Source of the DNA: Rikenellaceae bacterium | Lineage (GTDB): Bacteria; Bacteroidota; Bacteroidia; Bacteroidales; Rikenellaceae | NCBI GenBank assembly: GCA_015059925.1 | Contig: SUZL01000007.1 | Coordinates: forward strand, 37,674-101,673 | DNA length: 64,000 nt | Direction: 5' to 3' | Shown here: piece by piece, positions 1 through 7,267 of the stretch | Numbering within the stretch: the stretch's first letter is position 1 | Layout of the letters: each line of letters starts with the position of its first letter | The notes under the pieces: model-generated | The model's input: the letters and a program-made list of their open reading frames with translations, nothing else | What the model was told of the DNA's origin: nothing | Database searches by the model: none | Made by a program: the position numbers and the translations under genes

Positions 1-186
1 GTATATGAGCGCGTAAGGGAGGTGATGAAGGTTAAGTGCCGCACCATCGAGTGCGTTGCGCAGAACATCATCCGCGCCATCCGCGAGCTCTACCCCGAGA
101 TCGTGGAGGTGGAGTGCGAGGTCACGAAACTCGCCCCGCCCCTCGGCGGCAAAGTCGGCCGCGTGAGCGTCTGCCTGAAAGGCTAA
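1..186 (+). CDS. folB: Dihydroneopterin aldolase, C-terminal part
   Basis: The open frame enters from the left edge and stops with TAA at 184-186, giving 61 residues. The sequence PEIVEVECEVTKLAPPLGG followed by a short beta strand and VCLKG matches the C-terminal end of FolB, where the K-x-x-PP-x-G segment is conserved. FolB converts 7,8-dihydroneopterin to 6-hydroxymethyl-dihydropterin in folate synthesis in the cytosol. The start and the N-terminal half lie outside the window, so the call rests on about half of the protein. It is followed after 4 bases by a strong terminator, so it is the last gene of its transcript. Confidence 0.75.
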   Translation, partial: VYERVREVMKVKCRTIECVAQNIIRAIRELYPEIVEVECEVTKLAPPLGGKVGRVSVCLKG

Positions 187-188
187 AT

Positions 189-222
189 AAAAAGGTGTCC
201 GAACGGGACACCTTTTTTATTT
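189..222 (+). terminator. Rho-independent terminator after folB
   Basis: A stem AAGGTGTCC / GGACACCTT (apical bases GAACG region) is followed by a run of T. The same stem-loop, base for base in the core, occurs again at 31113-31147, so it is a repeated terminator sequence. Confidence 0.85.
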
Positions 223-602
223 AATTCAAAATTCAAAATGCAAATATGGGGGTCAAAACTAAATGTTAAAAGTGTTAAAAGTCATAACCCTAATTATTAA
301 GCAGTTAGCGAAAAAACGAAATGTCGCACCTTGTCTCATTTTTAGCTCGCGCGCCGTTTATTTGAACGGTCTCGAACGCTAAAATGTCTCATCGACCTCA
401 AAAACACCCCGAAAATGCGACACAGATCGCAGAAAATACCCGAAAAAACCGCGTTACAGGCTATTGTGGCGCGGTTTTGTGTTTGTGCCGTACATTCAAA
501 CACTATCGTTTGAAAAACGTTCAAATGGATTTTTAAGGCCGTTTGTATAGCGCGTGGGTATGTTGTCTTTCCTTATGCCGTTTAATAGTGTAAAATGCTA
601 TT

Positions 603-641
603 GGGTATTCATTTGGGTATTCATTTGGATATTCATTTGGG
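603..641. repeat. Tandem array 1, 12-base period
   Basis: Three copies of GGGTATTCATTT (third copy GGATATTCATTT) at 603, 615 and 627, followed by a partial copy. Confidence 0.9.
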
Positions 642-693
642 CGTGATTTGTAAGGACTTGCGCGATTTCCTAAAATGAACACTCAAAATGTGT

Positions 694-729
694 TAGACTT
701 ACATTTAGACTTACATTTAGACTTACAAT
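694..729. repeat. Tandem array 2, 12-base period
   Basis: Three copies of TAGACTTACATT at 694, 706 and 718, the last ending in AAT. Confidence 0.9.
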
Positions 730-783
730 TGGGGTTACACTTTTTCGCAAAGAGTGTATTTCCTATTTGAGGGGTTTTTTATT

Positions 784-835
784 GTTGGACGGTCAGTTGG
801 ACGGTCAGTTGGACGGTCAGTTGGACGGTCAGTTG
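784..835. repeat. Tandem array 3, 12-base period
   Basis: Four perfect copies of GTTGGACGGTCA at 784, 796, 808 and 820, followed by a third of a copy. Confidence 0.95.
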
Positions 836-887
836 CAAGCGCAAGATTTTGCAGAGTGGTGTTTTCCTATTTGAGTGGTTTTTTTGG

Positions 888-925
888 AATGGGGGGACAA
901 ATGGGGGGACAAATGGGGGGACAAC
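888..925. repeat. Tandem array 4, 12-base period
   Basis: Three copies of GGGGGGACAAAT at 891, 903 and 915, the last diverging into ACAACCG. Confidence 0.95.
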
Positions 926-1131
926 CGCGAGGCGCGCCGTTGGTTGTGCCCTAGTGCGAGATTTGCAACATTTATCCGCGCCTCGATCGAGCAGGGCGCG
1001 AGGGTGGAGAGGTGGCGGAACTTGTGCGCGCGCGTGAGGGTGTGGGTGTGAGTGGGTGCGCCATCAACATAGGTGTGAGGCCGACAATCGAAAAAAAACG
1101 ATCCTCGAGCGAAAAAATATCGCCTAACCTA

Positions 1132-1161
1132 TTGCATAATCGGTTTTTATAGTTACTTTTG
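1132..1161 (+). promoter_or_regulatory. Bacteroidota-type promoter for the kilA-N transcript
   Basis: TTG at 1132-1134 is separated by 19 bases from TACTTTTG at 1154-1161, a full match to the TTG / TAnnTTTG pattern. Transcription would start near 1167, exactly at the first copy of the 13-base repeat that brackets the leader RNA. Confidence 0.65.
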
Positions 1162-1166
1162 CGATA

Positions 1167-1308
1167 CCTAAATCGTTATACTATGATATTCTTCACGAAA
1201 TTTCAATCACAATTTATAACCGCCTATGGTGTGGGTCGCGGAAACGCCCCAGCGCTGATAACGAGCGCAGGACACCTATGGGCGGTTCTTTATTTCCTAA
1301 ATCGTTAT
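1167..1308. repeat. 13-base direct repeats bracketing the leader
   Basis: CCTAAATCGTTAT occurs at 1167-1179 and again at 1296-1308, 129 bases apart. The first copy sits at the predicted transcription start; the second runs into the kilA-N ATG (1307-1309). They bracket the three-way junction element. Confidence 0.9.
1218..1287 (+). ncRNA. Structured leader RNA, three-way junction, upstream of kilA-N
   Basis: Manual folding gives an outer stem of 15 pairs (1218-1232 with 1272-1287, one bulged T at 1277 and one G-U pair), a hairpin GGG-TC-GCG-GAAA-CGC-CCC at 1233-1250 with a GNRA loop, and a hairpin GCGCT / AGCGC at 1252-1256 and 1264-1268. Almost no bases are left unpaired at the junction. The element lies between a good promoter and the kilA-N start codon. 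It matches no RNA class I can name; the conserved cores of hammerhead and twister ribozymes are absent. Confidence 0.6.
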
Positions 1309-1954
1309 GTTACACACGTCGAAAGGTCGCAAACTTGCGATCCCTGCGCTCATATCTGATGGCGCACAATTATCTCAGATTTTCAACTACAACGCCAACC
1401 CCGTTACATTCCGCACCATCGACGGCGCGTTGATGGTCAATGCTACGCAGATGGCTAAACCGTTTCAAAAAACGGTTTATGCGTGGTTGCGCCTTCCTTC
1501 TTCAAAGGCGTATATTTCCGCAGTTATTCAATCGAAAAACACTCAGAGCGTACCGCAATTATTACGCAACGGTCGGCGTAATCAATTAAATAAGAGAGAA
1601 TTGAGACAAAGCAATTTGGTAATTACTCGCAAGGGCGGACGCAATGGCGGAGGTACTTATTTCCACGAAGATATAGCGATCGAGTTTGCCCGATGGCTCT
1701 CTCCTGCGTTTGCCGTATGGTGTAACGATCGTATTAAAGAGTTATTTAAGCAGAGTGTTGCACAGCCCCAACCCCAAGCGATAACCCTCGACGATGTGTT
1801 GAGCCGTTTGCGTGAGGCTACCGACCTGCTCACAGCCCTAAAGAGGGAGCGCGAAGAGCGCGAGCGATTGGAGGCTATTTTGTCGGGCATAAAGAGCCAA
1901 ATCGACACCGCACAGGTGGCGCGTTTGCCTATCTCTACACCTACATTATTCTAA
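1307..1954 (+). CDS. KilA-N domain DNA-binding protein (phage antirepressor type)
   Basis: A protein of 215 residues. Residues from about 25 to 150 form a KilA-N domain: FRTIDGALMVNATQMAKPF at the start, then YAWLRL, and near the end the pattern GGTYFHEDIAIEFARWLSP followed by AVWCNDRIKELF, which is the family signature. Residues 165-205 are rich in R, E and L and look like a coiled coil. KilA-N proteins are found in phages and prophages as antirepressors or DNA-binding regulators; the exact role here is inference. The ATG at 1307 has no obvious ribosome-binding site and overlaps the second 13-base repeat. An out-of-frame upstream frame starting at ATG 1183 crosses this start. It is followed by a small unknown gene and then head genes of a remnant prophage. 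Confidence 0.85.
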   Translation: MLHTSKGRKLAIPALISDGAQLSQIFNYNANPVTFRTIDGALMVNATQMAKPFQKTVYAWLRLPSSKAYISAVIQSKNTQSVPQLLRNGRRNQLNKRELRQSNLVITRKGGRNGGGTYFHEDIAIEFARWLSPAFAVWCNDRIKELFKQSVAQPQPQAITLDDVLSRLREATDLLTALKREREERERLEAILSGIKSQIDTAQVARLPISTPTLF

Positions 1955-1973
1955 CCCTTAACACTTTGATACT

Positions 1974-2300
1974 ATGGAAAATACTAATAATAAAGATACG
2001 CGAGATTTTACGTTTGAGTTTGTTTCAAAACGAATTGAGGAGGATAATATCAACATACTGCCCGTTTTGGATTTTATTATAGGCGTCGAGGGTATGGACG
2101 GGTTGCACGATAAGTTAATGGACTTATATATTAGTTTCTCCGAGTTTATTTTAAGACGAGTGGATGCTGGGGCGGATGAGGTCGAAGACTATCCGTTGGG
2201 GCAGTCGTGGGCGTTATCGCTGGTGCGTCAATTTTGCGACGCATTAAAAGAGGCGCAAACCACACCCCCGACGGTAACGATAAAACGCCTAAAACCGTAA
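1974..2300 (+). CDS. Hypothetical acidic protein of the prophage remnant
   Basis: A protein of 108 residues starting at ATG 1974, 19 bases after kilA-N, so probably co-transcribed. It is acidic, with no signal peptide or membrane segment; two helices rich in hydrophobic residues (INILPVLDFIIGVEGMDGL and a segment around SFSEFILRR) suggest a small helical fold. I do not recognise a family. A terminator hairpin follows directly, so KilA-N and this protein appear to form a two-gene unit separate from the head genes. Confidence 0.6.
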   Translation: MENTNNKDTRDFTFEFVSKRIEEDNINILPVLDFIIGVEGMDGLHDKLMDLYISFSEFILRRVDAGADEVEDYPLGQSWALSLVRQFCDALKEAQTTPPTVTIKRLKP

Positions 2301-2317
2301 TATGTTTACTTTTTGTG

Positions 2318-2346
2318 TGCCACCGCTATTTTTGGCGGTGGTTTTA
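2318..2346 (+). terminator. Terminator of the kilA-N unit
   Basis: CCACCGC (2320-2326) pairs with GCGGTGG (2335-2341) around an 8-base loop and is followed by TTTTA. It separates the regulator genes from the head genes. Confidence 0.75.
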
Positions 2347-2510
2347 TTGTGTTAAATAGTTGGTAAGCAGTGTGTTATCGTTCAATATCTTTGTAACAAG
2401 CTGCAAATAATAGCAGTTTGGGCAGGGAATAGCCGTAGGTCTATAATGAGTTATTTTGCAGTATAATACACGTTATTTACATTTGTTTTTGAAATAACAA
2501 ACTTTTGTAT

Positions 2511-3599
2511 ATGGACAAACAAACATTTATTGTATCGGATGAGAGCCTCAATACACACGGCTTTGTGATATTGACGGCTGGAATAGATTATGCGGACTTT
2601 GCGCGTAATCCTATTATGTACTATATGCACGACCGCGACAAGGGTGTTATCGGTCGTTGGGAAAACATCCGCGTAGATGGCTCAAACTTGCTAATGGATG
2701 CGGTATTTGATGACTCTACGGCATTTGGTCAGCAGATCAAAAAGCAGGTGGAAAACGGCTTTTTGCGTTGCGCGTCTATTGGTATCGACGCGCCCCAGAT
2801 GGCAGATATAAACGGCGTTCAAACGGTTGTAAAATGCCGTTTGCGTGAGGTTTCTATCGTGGATATTCCTGCAAATCGTAGCGCGGTAAAGCTATTTGAT
2901 AAGCAGGGCAAAGAGGTGTGGACGCTCGCGGAGTGGACGGGCTACAAGGCCGATCCGTTGCGCAAGAGGATTATAGCCTATTTGGGACTATCTGATCGTG
3001 CGGAGGATGCGGAGATCCTCGAAGCCCTCGAAATGCGCTCAAACAGCCCGAAAATGCCCGAAAATGCGGTGTCGCGTGCGATCTGCCTAAACCTTATCAG
3101 TAAAGACGATCGCGAGGAGTATATGGCAATGGCTCGCGCCAACATTCAGGCGTTCGATGAGTTGATCGCACGCAAGGAGGCCAGAGCAAAGGCGAGATTT
3201 GAGGAGGTATTTTTGAACGCTGCGCGTGAGGCTCGCGTGGATGCAACGCAAAGGGCGGTATATGAGGAGGTTGCGCAGTCGGGCGGTTATGCCCTGTGCG
3301 AGAAGATTATATCGCTTATTCCGAAACGTATTACCCTGCAATCGATCTTTGAATCGAAAGAGTATCGAGAGGGTTTGCCACCTCGTTCGGAGTGGGGTTT
3401 GAATGAGTATCGCAAGTATGCCCCCGAGGAGTTGCAAGACGATCCCGGGTTGTATATGTCGCTGATGGAGCGCGACGGCCAACATATACCGCTCACAGCG
3501 GAGAGCGTGGAATACTACCGCAAGCACAACCCCGAGTATTTGGCAAAGCACCCGAAAGAGTATGCCAGAGTAATGGCAGAAAGAAACGTAAAACATTAA
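2511..3599 (+). CDS. Phage prohead protease with C-terminal extension
   Basis: The ATG at 2511 is preferred over the in-frame TTG two codons earlier, giving 362 residues. Residues 1-150 resemble the HK97-type prohead serine protease: NTHGFV, NPIMYYMHD (His40), IGRWENIRVDG, GFLRCASIG (Ser89) and LREVSIVDIPANRSAV. His40 and Ser89 are the likely catalytic pair. The family processes capsid and scaffold during head maturation. Residues 150-362 are helical and charged and could act as the scaffold that is removed during maturation, as in fused protease-scaffold proteins; this is inference. The capsid gene follows 13 bases downstream. No terminase, portal or tail gene is present nearby. Confidence 0.75.
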   Translation: MDKQTFIVSDESLNTHGFVILTAGIDYADFARNPIMYYMHDRDKGVIGRWENIRVDGSNLLMDAVFDDSTAFGQQIKKQVENGFLRCASIGIDAPQMADINGVQTVVKCRLREVSIVDIPANRSAVKLFDKQGKEVWTLAEWTGYKADPLRKRIIAYLGLSDRAEDAEILEALEMRSNSPKMPENAVSRAICLNLISKDDREEYMAMARANIQAFDELIARKEARAKARFEEVFLNAAREARVDATQRAVYEEVAQSGGYALCEKIISLIPKRITLQSIFESKEYREGLPPRSEWGLNEYRKYAPEELQDDPGLYMSLMERDGQHIPLTAESVEYYRKHNPEYLAKHPKEYARVMAERNVKH

Positions 3600-3612
3600 A
3601 AACCTTAATTTT

Positions 3613-4476
3613 ATGCTAAACAAAGAAATTTGGGTAAACCAACTGATGGAGAATTTTTACCCCGAGCGCAGTTTTTTGCGCAAGGTGTTGGATTTCTCCG
3701 AGCACGTCAATGCAAATAAATTGCATATCCCATCGTCGGGAATCGATCCCAAAGTGTTGATAAACAACACTACATACCCGATTAGTGTAGTAGGTCGAGA
3801 GGACGAAGATTGTGAGATCGCACTCGATAAATTCGAGACTGAGAACACACTTGTACGCCGTCCCGAGGCCATCGAGTACAGTTACGCGAAATTGGAGAGC
3901 GTGATCAGTCAGCACCGCAACACGTTGCAGGCACAGACAGCGCGCAAGGCGGTACACGCTTTTGCACCCTCCGAGAACAGCGCAGACACGCCCGTATTGA
4001 CCACAACGGGAGAGGCTTATAACGGTCGCAAACGCTTGTGCGCTAATGATATTCTTGCGCTTAAAGAGCGTTTTGATGATGCGCTTATCCCGTTGGAGGA
4101 TCGTTACATCATCCTTGCCCCGAAACACGTTTCCGATCTTCTGCACGAGGATTTGAAGTTGTTTAAGGAGATTACAGACCTTAAGAACGGCGAGCCGTTT
4201 AAGTTCGCGGGATTTGGCTTTTATGCGTTCCCCTATATGCCAACCTATCGAGAGGGTACAAAGGTGGCATACGGTGCGGATGCACTCGAGGGCGATATGT
4301 TTGCGAGTGTAGCATTTTATGGCCGTGAGGTTATGAAGGCAGACGGCGAGTTGTATATGTACTCTCTCGAGGATGATCCGCGCGAGCGTGGCACGATCGT
4401 AGGTTTTGACAAGCGATTTATTGCTATGCCTATCCGAAATAAGGGTATCGGCGCGATCGTAAGTGCTAAAGCGTAA
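3613..4476 (+). CDS. Putative phage major capsid protein
   Basis: A protein of 287 residues starting at ATG 3613, 13 bases after the protease gene. The position right after a prohead protease, the size, and a beta-rich acidic sequence with segments such as LAPKHVSDLLHEDLKLFKE and RFIAMPIRNKGIGAIVSAKA fit an HK97-like major capsid protein of Mu-like Bacteroidales phages. The fold assignment rests on context and general sequence character rather than a sharp motif. No frameshift is visible, so the gene looks intact although most of the structural module is missing. Confidence 0.6.
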   Translation: MLNKEIWVNQLMENFYPERSFLRKVLDFSEHVNANKLHIPSSGIDPKVLINNTTYPISVVGREDEDCEIALDKFETENTLVRRPEAIEYSYAKLESVISQHRNTLQAQTARKAVHAFAPSENSADTPVLTTTGEAYNGRKRLCANDILALKERFDDALIPLEDRYIILAPKHVSDLLHEDLKLFKEITDLKNGEPFKFAGFGFYAFPYMPTYREGTKVAYGADALEGDMFASVAFYGREVMKADGELYMYSLEDDPRERGTIVGFDKRFIAMPIRNKGIGAIVSAKA

Positions 4477-4487
4477 AAATCAATAAT

Positions 4488-4598
4488 ATGACGAATATGA
4501 GAATCCCCAAGCGTCAATTTATGGGCGTAACGAAAGAACTTGAAGATCGTATTGCGTCAGATATGGAGGCGCTTATTGAGAGTAAAATAAGTAGGTAA
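4488..4598 (+). pseudogene. Stub of a phage virion morphogenesis protein (C-terminal end)
   Basis: A reading frame of 36 residues, 12 bases after the capsid gene. MRIPKRQFMGVTKELEDRI followed by a short helix resembles the conserved C-terminus of Mu gpG / phage virion morphogenesis proteins, where an IPxRxFLG motif precedes the final helix. The normal protein is roughly 150-190 residues, so only the end remains, with a new ATG. This suggests deletion inside a formerly complete Mu-like prophage. Confidence 0.5.
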
Positions 4599-4600
4599 TT

Positions 4601-4681
4601 ATGGCCGATATTCGAATAAATACGCCGTTGTGTGCGCGTAGTGTATGCCGAGTGTCAAATGGCTCTGTAAAAGCCAAATGA
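4601..4681 (+). CDS. Very small possible gene in the prophage remnant
   Basis: ATG at 4601 opens a frame of 26 residues (MADIRINTPLCARSVCRVSN and six more) directly after the virion morphogenesis stub. It has no recognisable family and may be a truncated phage gene or chance. Confidence 0.2.
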   Translation: MADIRINTPLCARSVCRVSNGSVKAK

Positions 4682-4806
4682 TTACAGGTGCAAGTGATTA
4701 TGTCAAATACAAATAAATCTTCAGTTTAGGCTGTAGTACCCCCCCCTGAATATGAGCGGAAACGCCCTAATGTGGGGATGTAGTAAATTTTTTCTTTGGA
4801 TTGCCC

Positions 4807-4836
4807 GAGAGGGCGGTAACGCCCTCTCTTTTTTTT
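4807..4836 (+). terminator. Terminator after the phage head genes
   Basis: A perfect 9-pair stem GAGAGGGCG (4807-4815) / CGCCCTCTC (4820-4828) with a GTAA loop, followed by eight T. Confidence 0.9.
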
Positions 4837-4860
4837 GGTTAGTTAAATTTCTTTGGAGCT

Positions 4861-5169
4861 ATGGAGAACGGACAGAAAAAGCCATACAGAAAGCGTACAC
4901 GATCGGCGGTTGGTGCTGATGGTACAAGTAGAACGGAGCGCATTGCACAACGCAATAGGGTGCTTGTGGCTCGTTGGTATTATTGGACGGAGTGCCGTCG
5001 CTTGCGATCCGATGACGCGATAAAGCGTTTGTGTGATGAGTTTTTTGTGGAATCTCGCACGGTAACGGGTGCAATCCTTGATGGGGACGAGTATTTCCGT
5101 GAACTACTTGACAATAAGGCAAGTAACAAGGATTTAAGCAAGGAATATAATAGTTTTAATTGGTCGTAA
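4861..5169 (+). CDS. Single-module HTH-like prophage protein
   Basis: A protein of 102 residues. After a basic N-terminal tail, residues about 35-102 carry the pattern NRVLVARWYYWTECRRLR, a predicted helix-turn-helix around DDAIKRLCDEFFVESRTVTGAI, and an ending LSKEYNSFNWS. The same pattern occurs twice in the next gene. This type of protein is common in Bacteroidales prophages but I cannot assign a function; a transcription regulator or small-terminase-like DNA-binding protein is possible. It ends two bases before the next ATG, so the two genes are translationally close. Confidence 0.6.
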   Translation: MENGQKKPYRKRTRSAVGADGTSRTERIAQRNRVLVARWYYWTECRRLRSDDAIKRLCDEFFVESRTVTGAILDGDEYFRELLDNKASNKDLSKEYNSFNWS

Positions 5170-5170
5170 T

Positions 5171-5824
5171 ATGAGACTGACGGCACGAATTAAAAAGAAG
5201 ATTCCCGAAAGTATTTCGGAATCTATCGAGGCCATCGAACGGCGTTATAATGTCGTTATAACACTTATCGATGAACGGGTGTATAATCGGGTTAAAACTG
5301 ATATTCAAACCGCTGTTAGGGCGCGTTTCTGGTATTATAAAAACATTATAGGGTTGCAGAGTAATGATATTGTGGCCATCCTCGCGGATCGTGAGTTTTT
5401 GATAAAGACAAATACGATTGAGGCATATTTAAGGAGTTGCCAACACCTCAATATCGGAGTAACTGCCGATTTACGCCGATTATTCCCTATTTTTGATTGG
5501 TCGGGAGTATGCCCCCGATCAATCAAAGATAGAGCATTTGAGCCGATCAAAACGCGAGAGCAACGCAACGCAGAACGCGAGCGCGTTGTGGTGGCTCATT
5601 ACTATTTTTATGGCGATTGTTTGGGCTTTGACGATGTAGATAGGGAGTATATGATCTGTTGCAGAGATTTCCACATTTCCCCCACGCAATTAGCGCAGAT
5701 CGTTGCAGATAATAGCGACTATCTGGAGGCCCTACAAACACAACAAACAAGCGTAGAAGAATTGCGCCAGATGTACCCTATTTTCGCGTGGAGTTATCGC
5801 AACCCCTACGATGAGGCAGATTAA
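5171..5824 (+). CDS. Double-module HTH-like prophage protein
   Basis: A protein of 217 residues starting at ATG 5171, one base after the previous stop. It contains two copies of the module seen in the upstream gene. Copy one (about residues 55-120) has RARFWYYKNIIGLQSNDIV and ends in LRRLFPIFDWSG; copy two (about 138-212) has RVVVAHYYFYGDCLGFDDV and ends in LRQMYPIFAWS. The aromatic start and the PIFxW end are shared. The module is helix-turn-helix-like in the middle. A DNA-binding role is inference. It is the last gene of the prophage remnant. Confidence 0.6.
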   Translation: MRLTARIKKKIPESISESIEAIERRYNVVITLIDERVYNRVKTDIQTAVRARFWYYKNIIGLQSNDIVAILADREFLIKTNTIEAYLRSCQHLNIGVTADLRRLFPIFDWSGVCPRSIKDRAFEPIKTREQRNAERERVVVAHYYFYGDCLGFDDVDREYMICCRDFHISPTQLAQIVADNSDYLEALQTQQTSVEELRQMYPIFAWSYRNPYDEAD

Positions 5825-5980
5825 AGAAAATTGGCGTTTGTTCCGAAATCGAACATTTCGGAGGTGGTCAGCCTTGAGAAAATGCGCAATTTTTTGGAAA
5901 TTGTTGTGTCGAAAAATTGACTTTTCGTTTTGCGTTTTTTGACTTTTCGTTTTGACGATTATACAAAATGCAAAATGAGG

Positions 5981-6026
5981 GACCCCTCCGTCCTTCGGAC
6001 ACCTCCCCTCCATAAGGGGAGGAGTT
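5981..6026. repeat. R5a double-hairpin repeat
   Basis: Two adjacent small hairpins, GTCC-TTC-GGAC and CTCCCCT-CCAT-AAGGGGAG. The second copy at 30672-30719 keeps the second hairpin but has GTCGC-TAC-GCGAC in place of the first, so the pairing is kept while the bases differ. Both copies sit just left of an R1 element. Confidence 0.75.
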
Positions 6027-6038
6027 AATAAAAATAAA

Positions 6039-6330
6039 AAAACCGCACTGCAGAATTTGCGGAAAAAGGGCGGCGCGTCGGCGGAGGGTTAAAAAATGGA
6101 GACCTTTTGATTGCTTCAAAAGTGCGAAGCATCCATTTTACCGACGACGGCGCGCTGACCCCGCAAATTGTGCCTTGCGGCCTTTTTGTGCAACTTTTTC
6201 GGAAAAAGTTGCGTGAAAAATAATTTGGTATCAGCAAGCTGTTTTCACAAAGGTAGATTCCAATCATTTTCACATAGACGCTATCGTAGTATCAGCAAAG
6301 CATTATGATGTGAAAATGTGGAATGACGTA
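6039..6330 (+). repeat. R1 element, copy A
   Basis: Full-length copy. It starts AACCGCACTGCAGAATTTGC, contains a hairpin GCAACTTTTTC-GGAAAAAGTTGC, and ends in a long hairpin with arms ATTCCAATCATTTTCACAT and ATGTGAAAATGTGGAAT, closing with GACGTA. Further copies are at 30729, 33235 and 44245, with partial copies at 8701, 18129 and 59393. Confidence 0.9.
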
Positions 6331-6397
6331 ATTTCTTAATTCTACATTTTGAATTCTGCATTCTGCATTGCATCGGCCGTCGCAGGCCGATGCAGAA

Positions 6398-6412
6398 CAG
6401 GCATTACGCCTG
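6398..6412. repeat. R2-type palindrome at the hydrolase stop
   Basis: CAGGCATTACGCCTG. The central TTA is the complement of the TAA stop codon of the alpha/beta hydrolase (6404-6406). Confidence 0.7.
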
Positions 6413-7222
6413 CTGGACAAACTCCAATAGGGCGGCGGCGCATTCGGCGGGTTGCTCGATGAAGCCCATATGTCCCGACTCGGCGAGCCAGCTCACCTTC
6501 GCCTGCGGGTGCGAGGCGACGATCGCCTCGGCGACCTCGAGGGGAATGTAGGGATCTTTCTTGCCCATTATAAAGAGCTGTGGCACAGACGATTTGCGCA
6601 ACATCTCGTTCTGGTCGGCACGCTCCATCATACCGCCCAGCAGCGCCACGATGCCGTCGTCCTCGGTGATATGAACGCACTCGGTCAGATCGTCGATATA
6701 ATCCTTCAGGCGGCGGCGATTTTGCTCGGCGAAGCCCGCCTCGGGAGCCACGCGCGCCAGCGCATCCTTCTTGCCCGCCTTGACGAGGTCGATCTCGCGC
6801 TGACGGTTCTCGCGCTTTAGGTCGGTATCGGGATTGGGGGTCGAGCTGAGCAGCACCAACCCATCCAGTCGCTCGGGGTAGAGTGCCGCGAAGGCCAACG
6901 TGATATATCCGCCCATCGAGTGGCCCACGAGCGTACATCGCTCAATATCAAGCGCATCGAGCATATCGCGCACCACGCCCGCCATCTGTTCCATCGTGTG
7001 CTTCTCGCCCAGCACCTGCGAGATTCCGTGGCCGGGGATATCGACCGTGATGACGCGCACGTCGCGCTTGAGCAGCGGCACAAAATCGTCCCAGACGTAC
7101 ATCGACTCCAAATATCCGTGCAGCAGCACGACGCACTTCTTCTCGCTCTGGCCCTCGGGCGCAGCACCCGAATCGGCTATATGAAGGGCCACAGAGCCCG
7201 CCATAAGAAATCGTTCCTTCAT
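6404..7222 (-). CDS. Alpha/beta hydrolase
   Basis: A protein of 272 residues without a signal peptide, so probably cytosolic. The alpha/beta hydrolase catalytic set is complete: oxyanion region LLHGYLES near 33-40, nucleophile in GHSMG (Ser102), acid in GKKDPYIP (Asp223) and base in SGHMGF (His251). PGHG near residue 63 fits the same family. The substrate cannot be read from the sequence; esterase or C-C hydrolase activity are both possible. The last codons CAG CAG GCG TAA lie in an R2 palindrome. A repeated leader element (R4a) lies upstream of its start. Confidence 0.85.
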   Translation of the reverse strand: MKERFLMAGSVALHIADSGAAPEGQSEKKCVVLLHGYLESMYVWDDFVPLLKRDVRVITVDIPGHGISQVLGEKHTMEQMAGVVRDMLDALDIERCTLVGHSMGGYITLAFAALYPERLDGLVLLSSTPNPDTDLKRENRQREIDLVKAGKKDALARVAPEAGFAEQNRRRLKDYIDDLTECVHITEDDGIVALLGGMMERADQNEMLRKSSVPQLFIMGKKDPYIPLEVAEAIVASHPQAKVSWLAESGHMGFIEQPAECAAALLEFVQQA

Positions 7223-7267
7223 AGTTATAATTTTTGCTCAAATAATCTCTTGCTTTTCTTGCTCCCG

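Larger units (their letters stand above)
223..1130. other. Gene-free stretch with tandem repeats
   Basis: No convincing gene is present. The stretch begins with the AT repeat found throughout the window (AATTCAAAATTCAAAATGC), contains an inverted repeat AAAACCGCG (445-453) / CGCGGTTTT (470-478) and a smaller one TTCAAAC (495-501) / GTTTGAA (508-514), and then four tandem arrays listed separately. Short frames of 60-66 codons cross the arrays but only repeat a four-residue unit (for example VGRS or MGGQ), which is what a 12-base period forces. Confidence 0.6.
5825..6403. other. Gene-free junction filled with repeats
   Basis: Between the prophage remnant and the hydrolase lie a short AT-rich stretch, a small hairpin pair (R5a), a full R1 element and a hairpin GCATCGGCC (6370-6378) / GGCCGATGC (6385-6393). 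No gene is supported; short frames here come from R1. Confidence 0.7.

Noticed and set aside
754..1037. Open frames with VGRS and MGGQ repeats
   Set aside because: They are translations of 12-base tandem arrays; no start signal, no homology and no continuation beyond the arrays.
1218..1287. Hammerhead or twister ribozyme in the kilA-N leader
   Set aside because: There is a GAAA and a CTGATAA, and a TA inside the outer stem, but the conserved cores (CUGANGA with GAAA between stems; the twister loop sequences) are not arranged correctly.
6025..6273. Small proteins of 60-83 residues repeated near R1 copies
   Set aside because: They are frames within the R1 element, found on the same strand in each copy, with breaks in some copies and no codon pattern.
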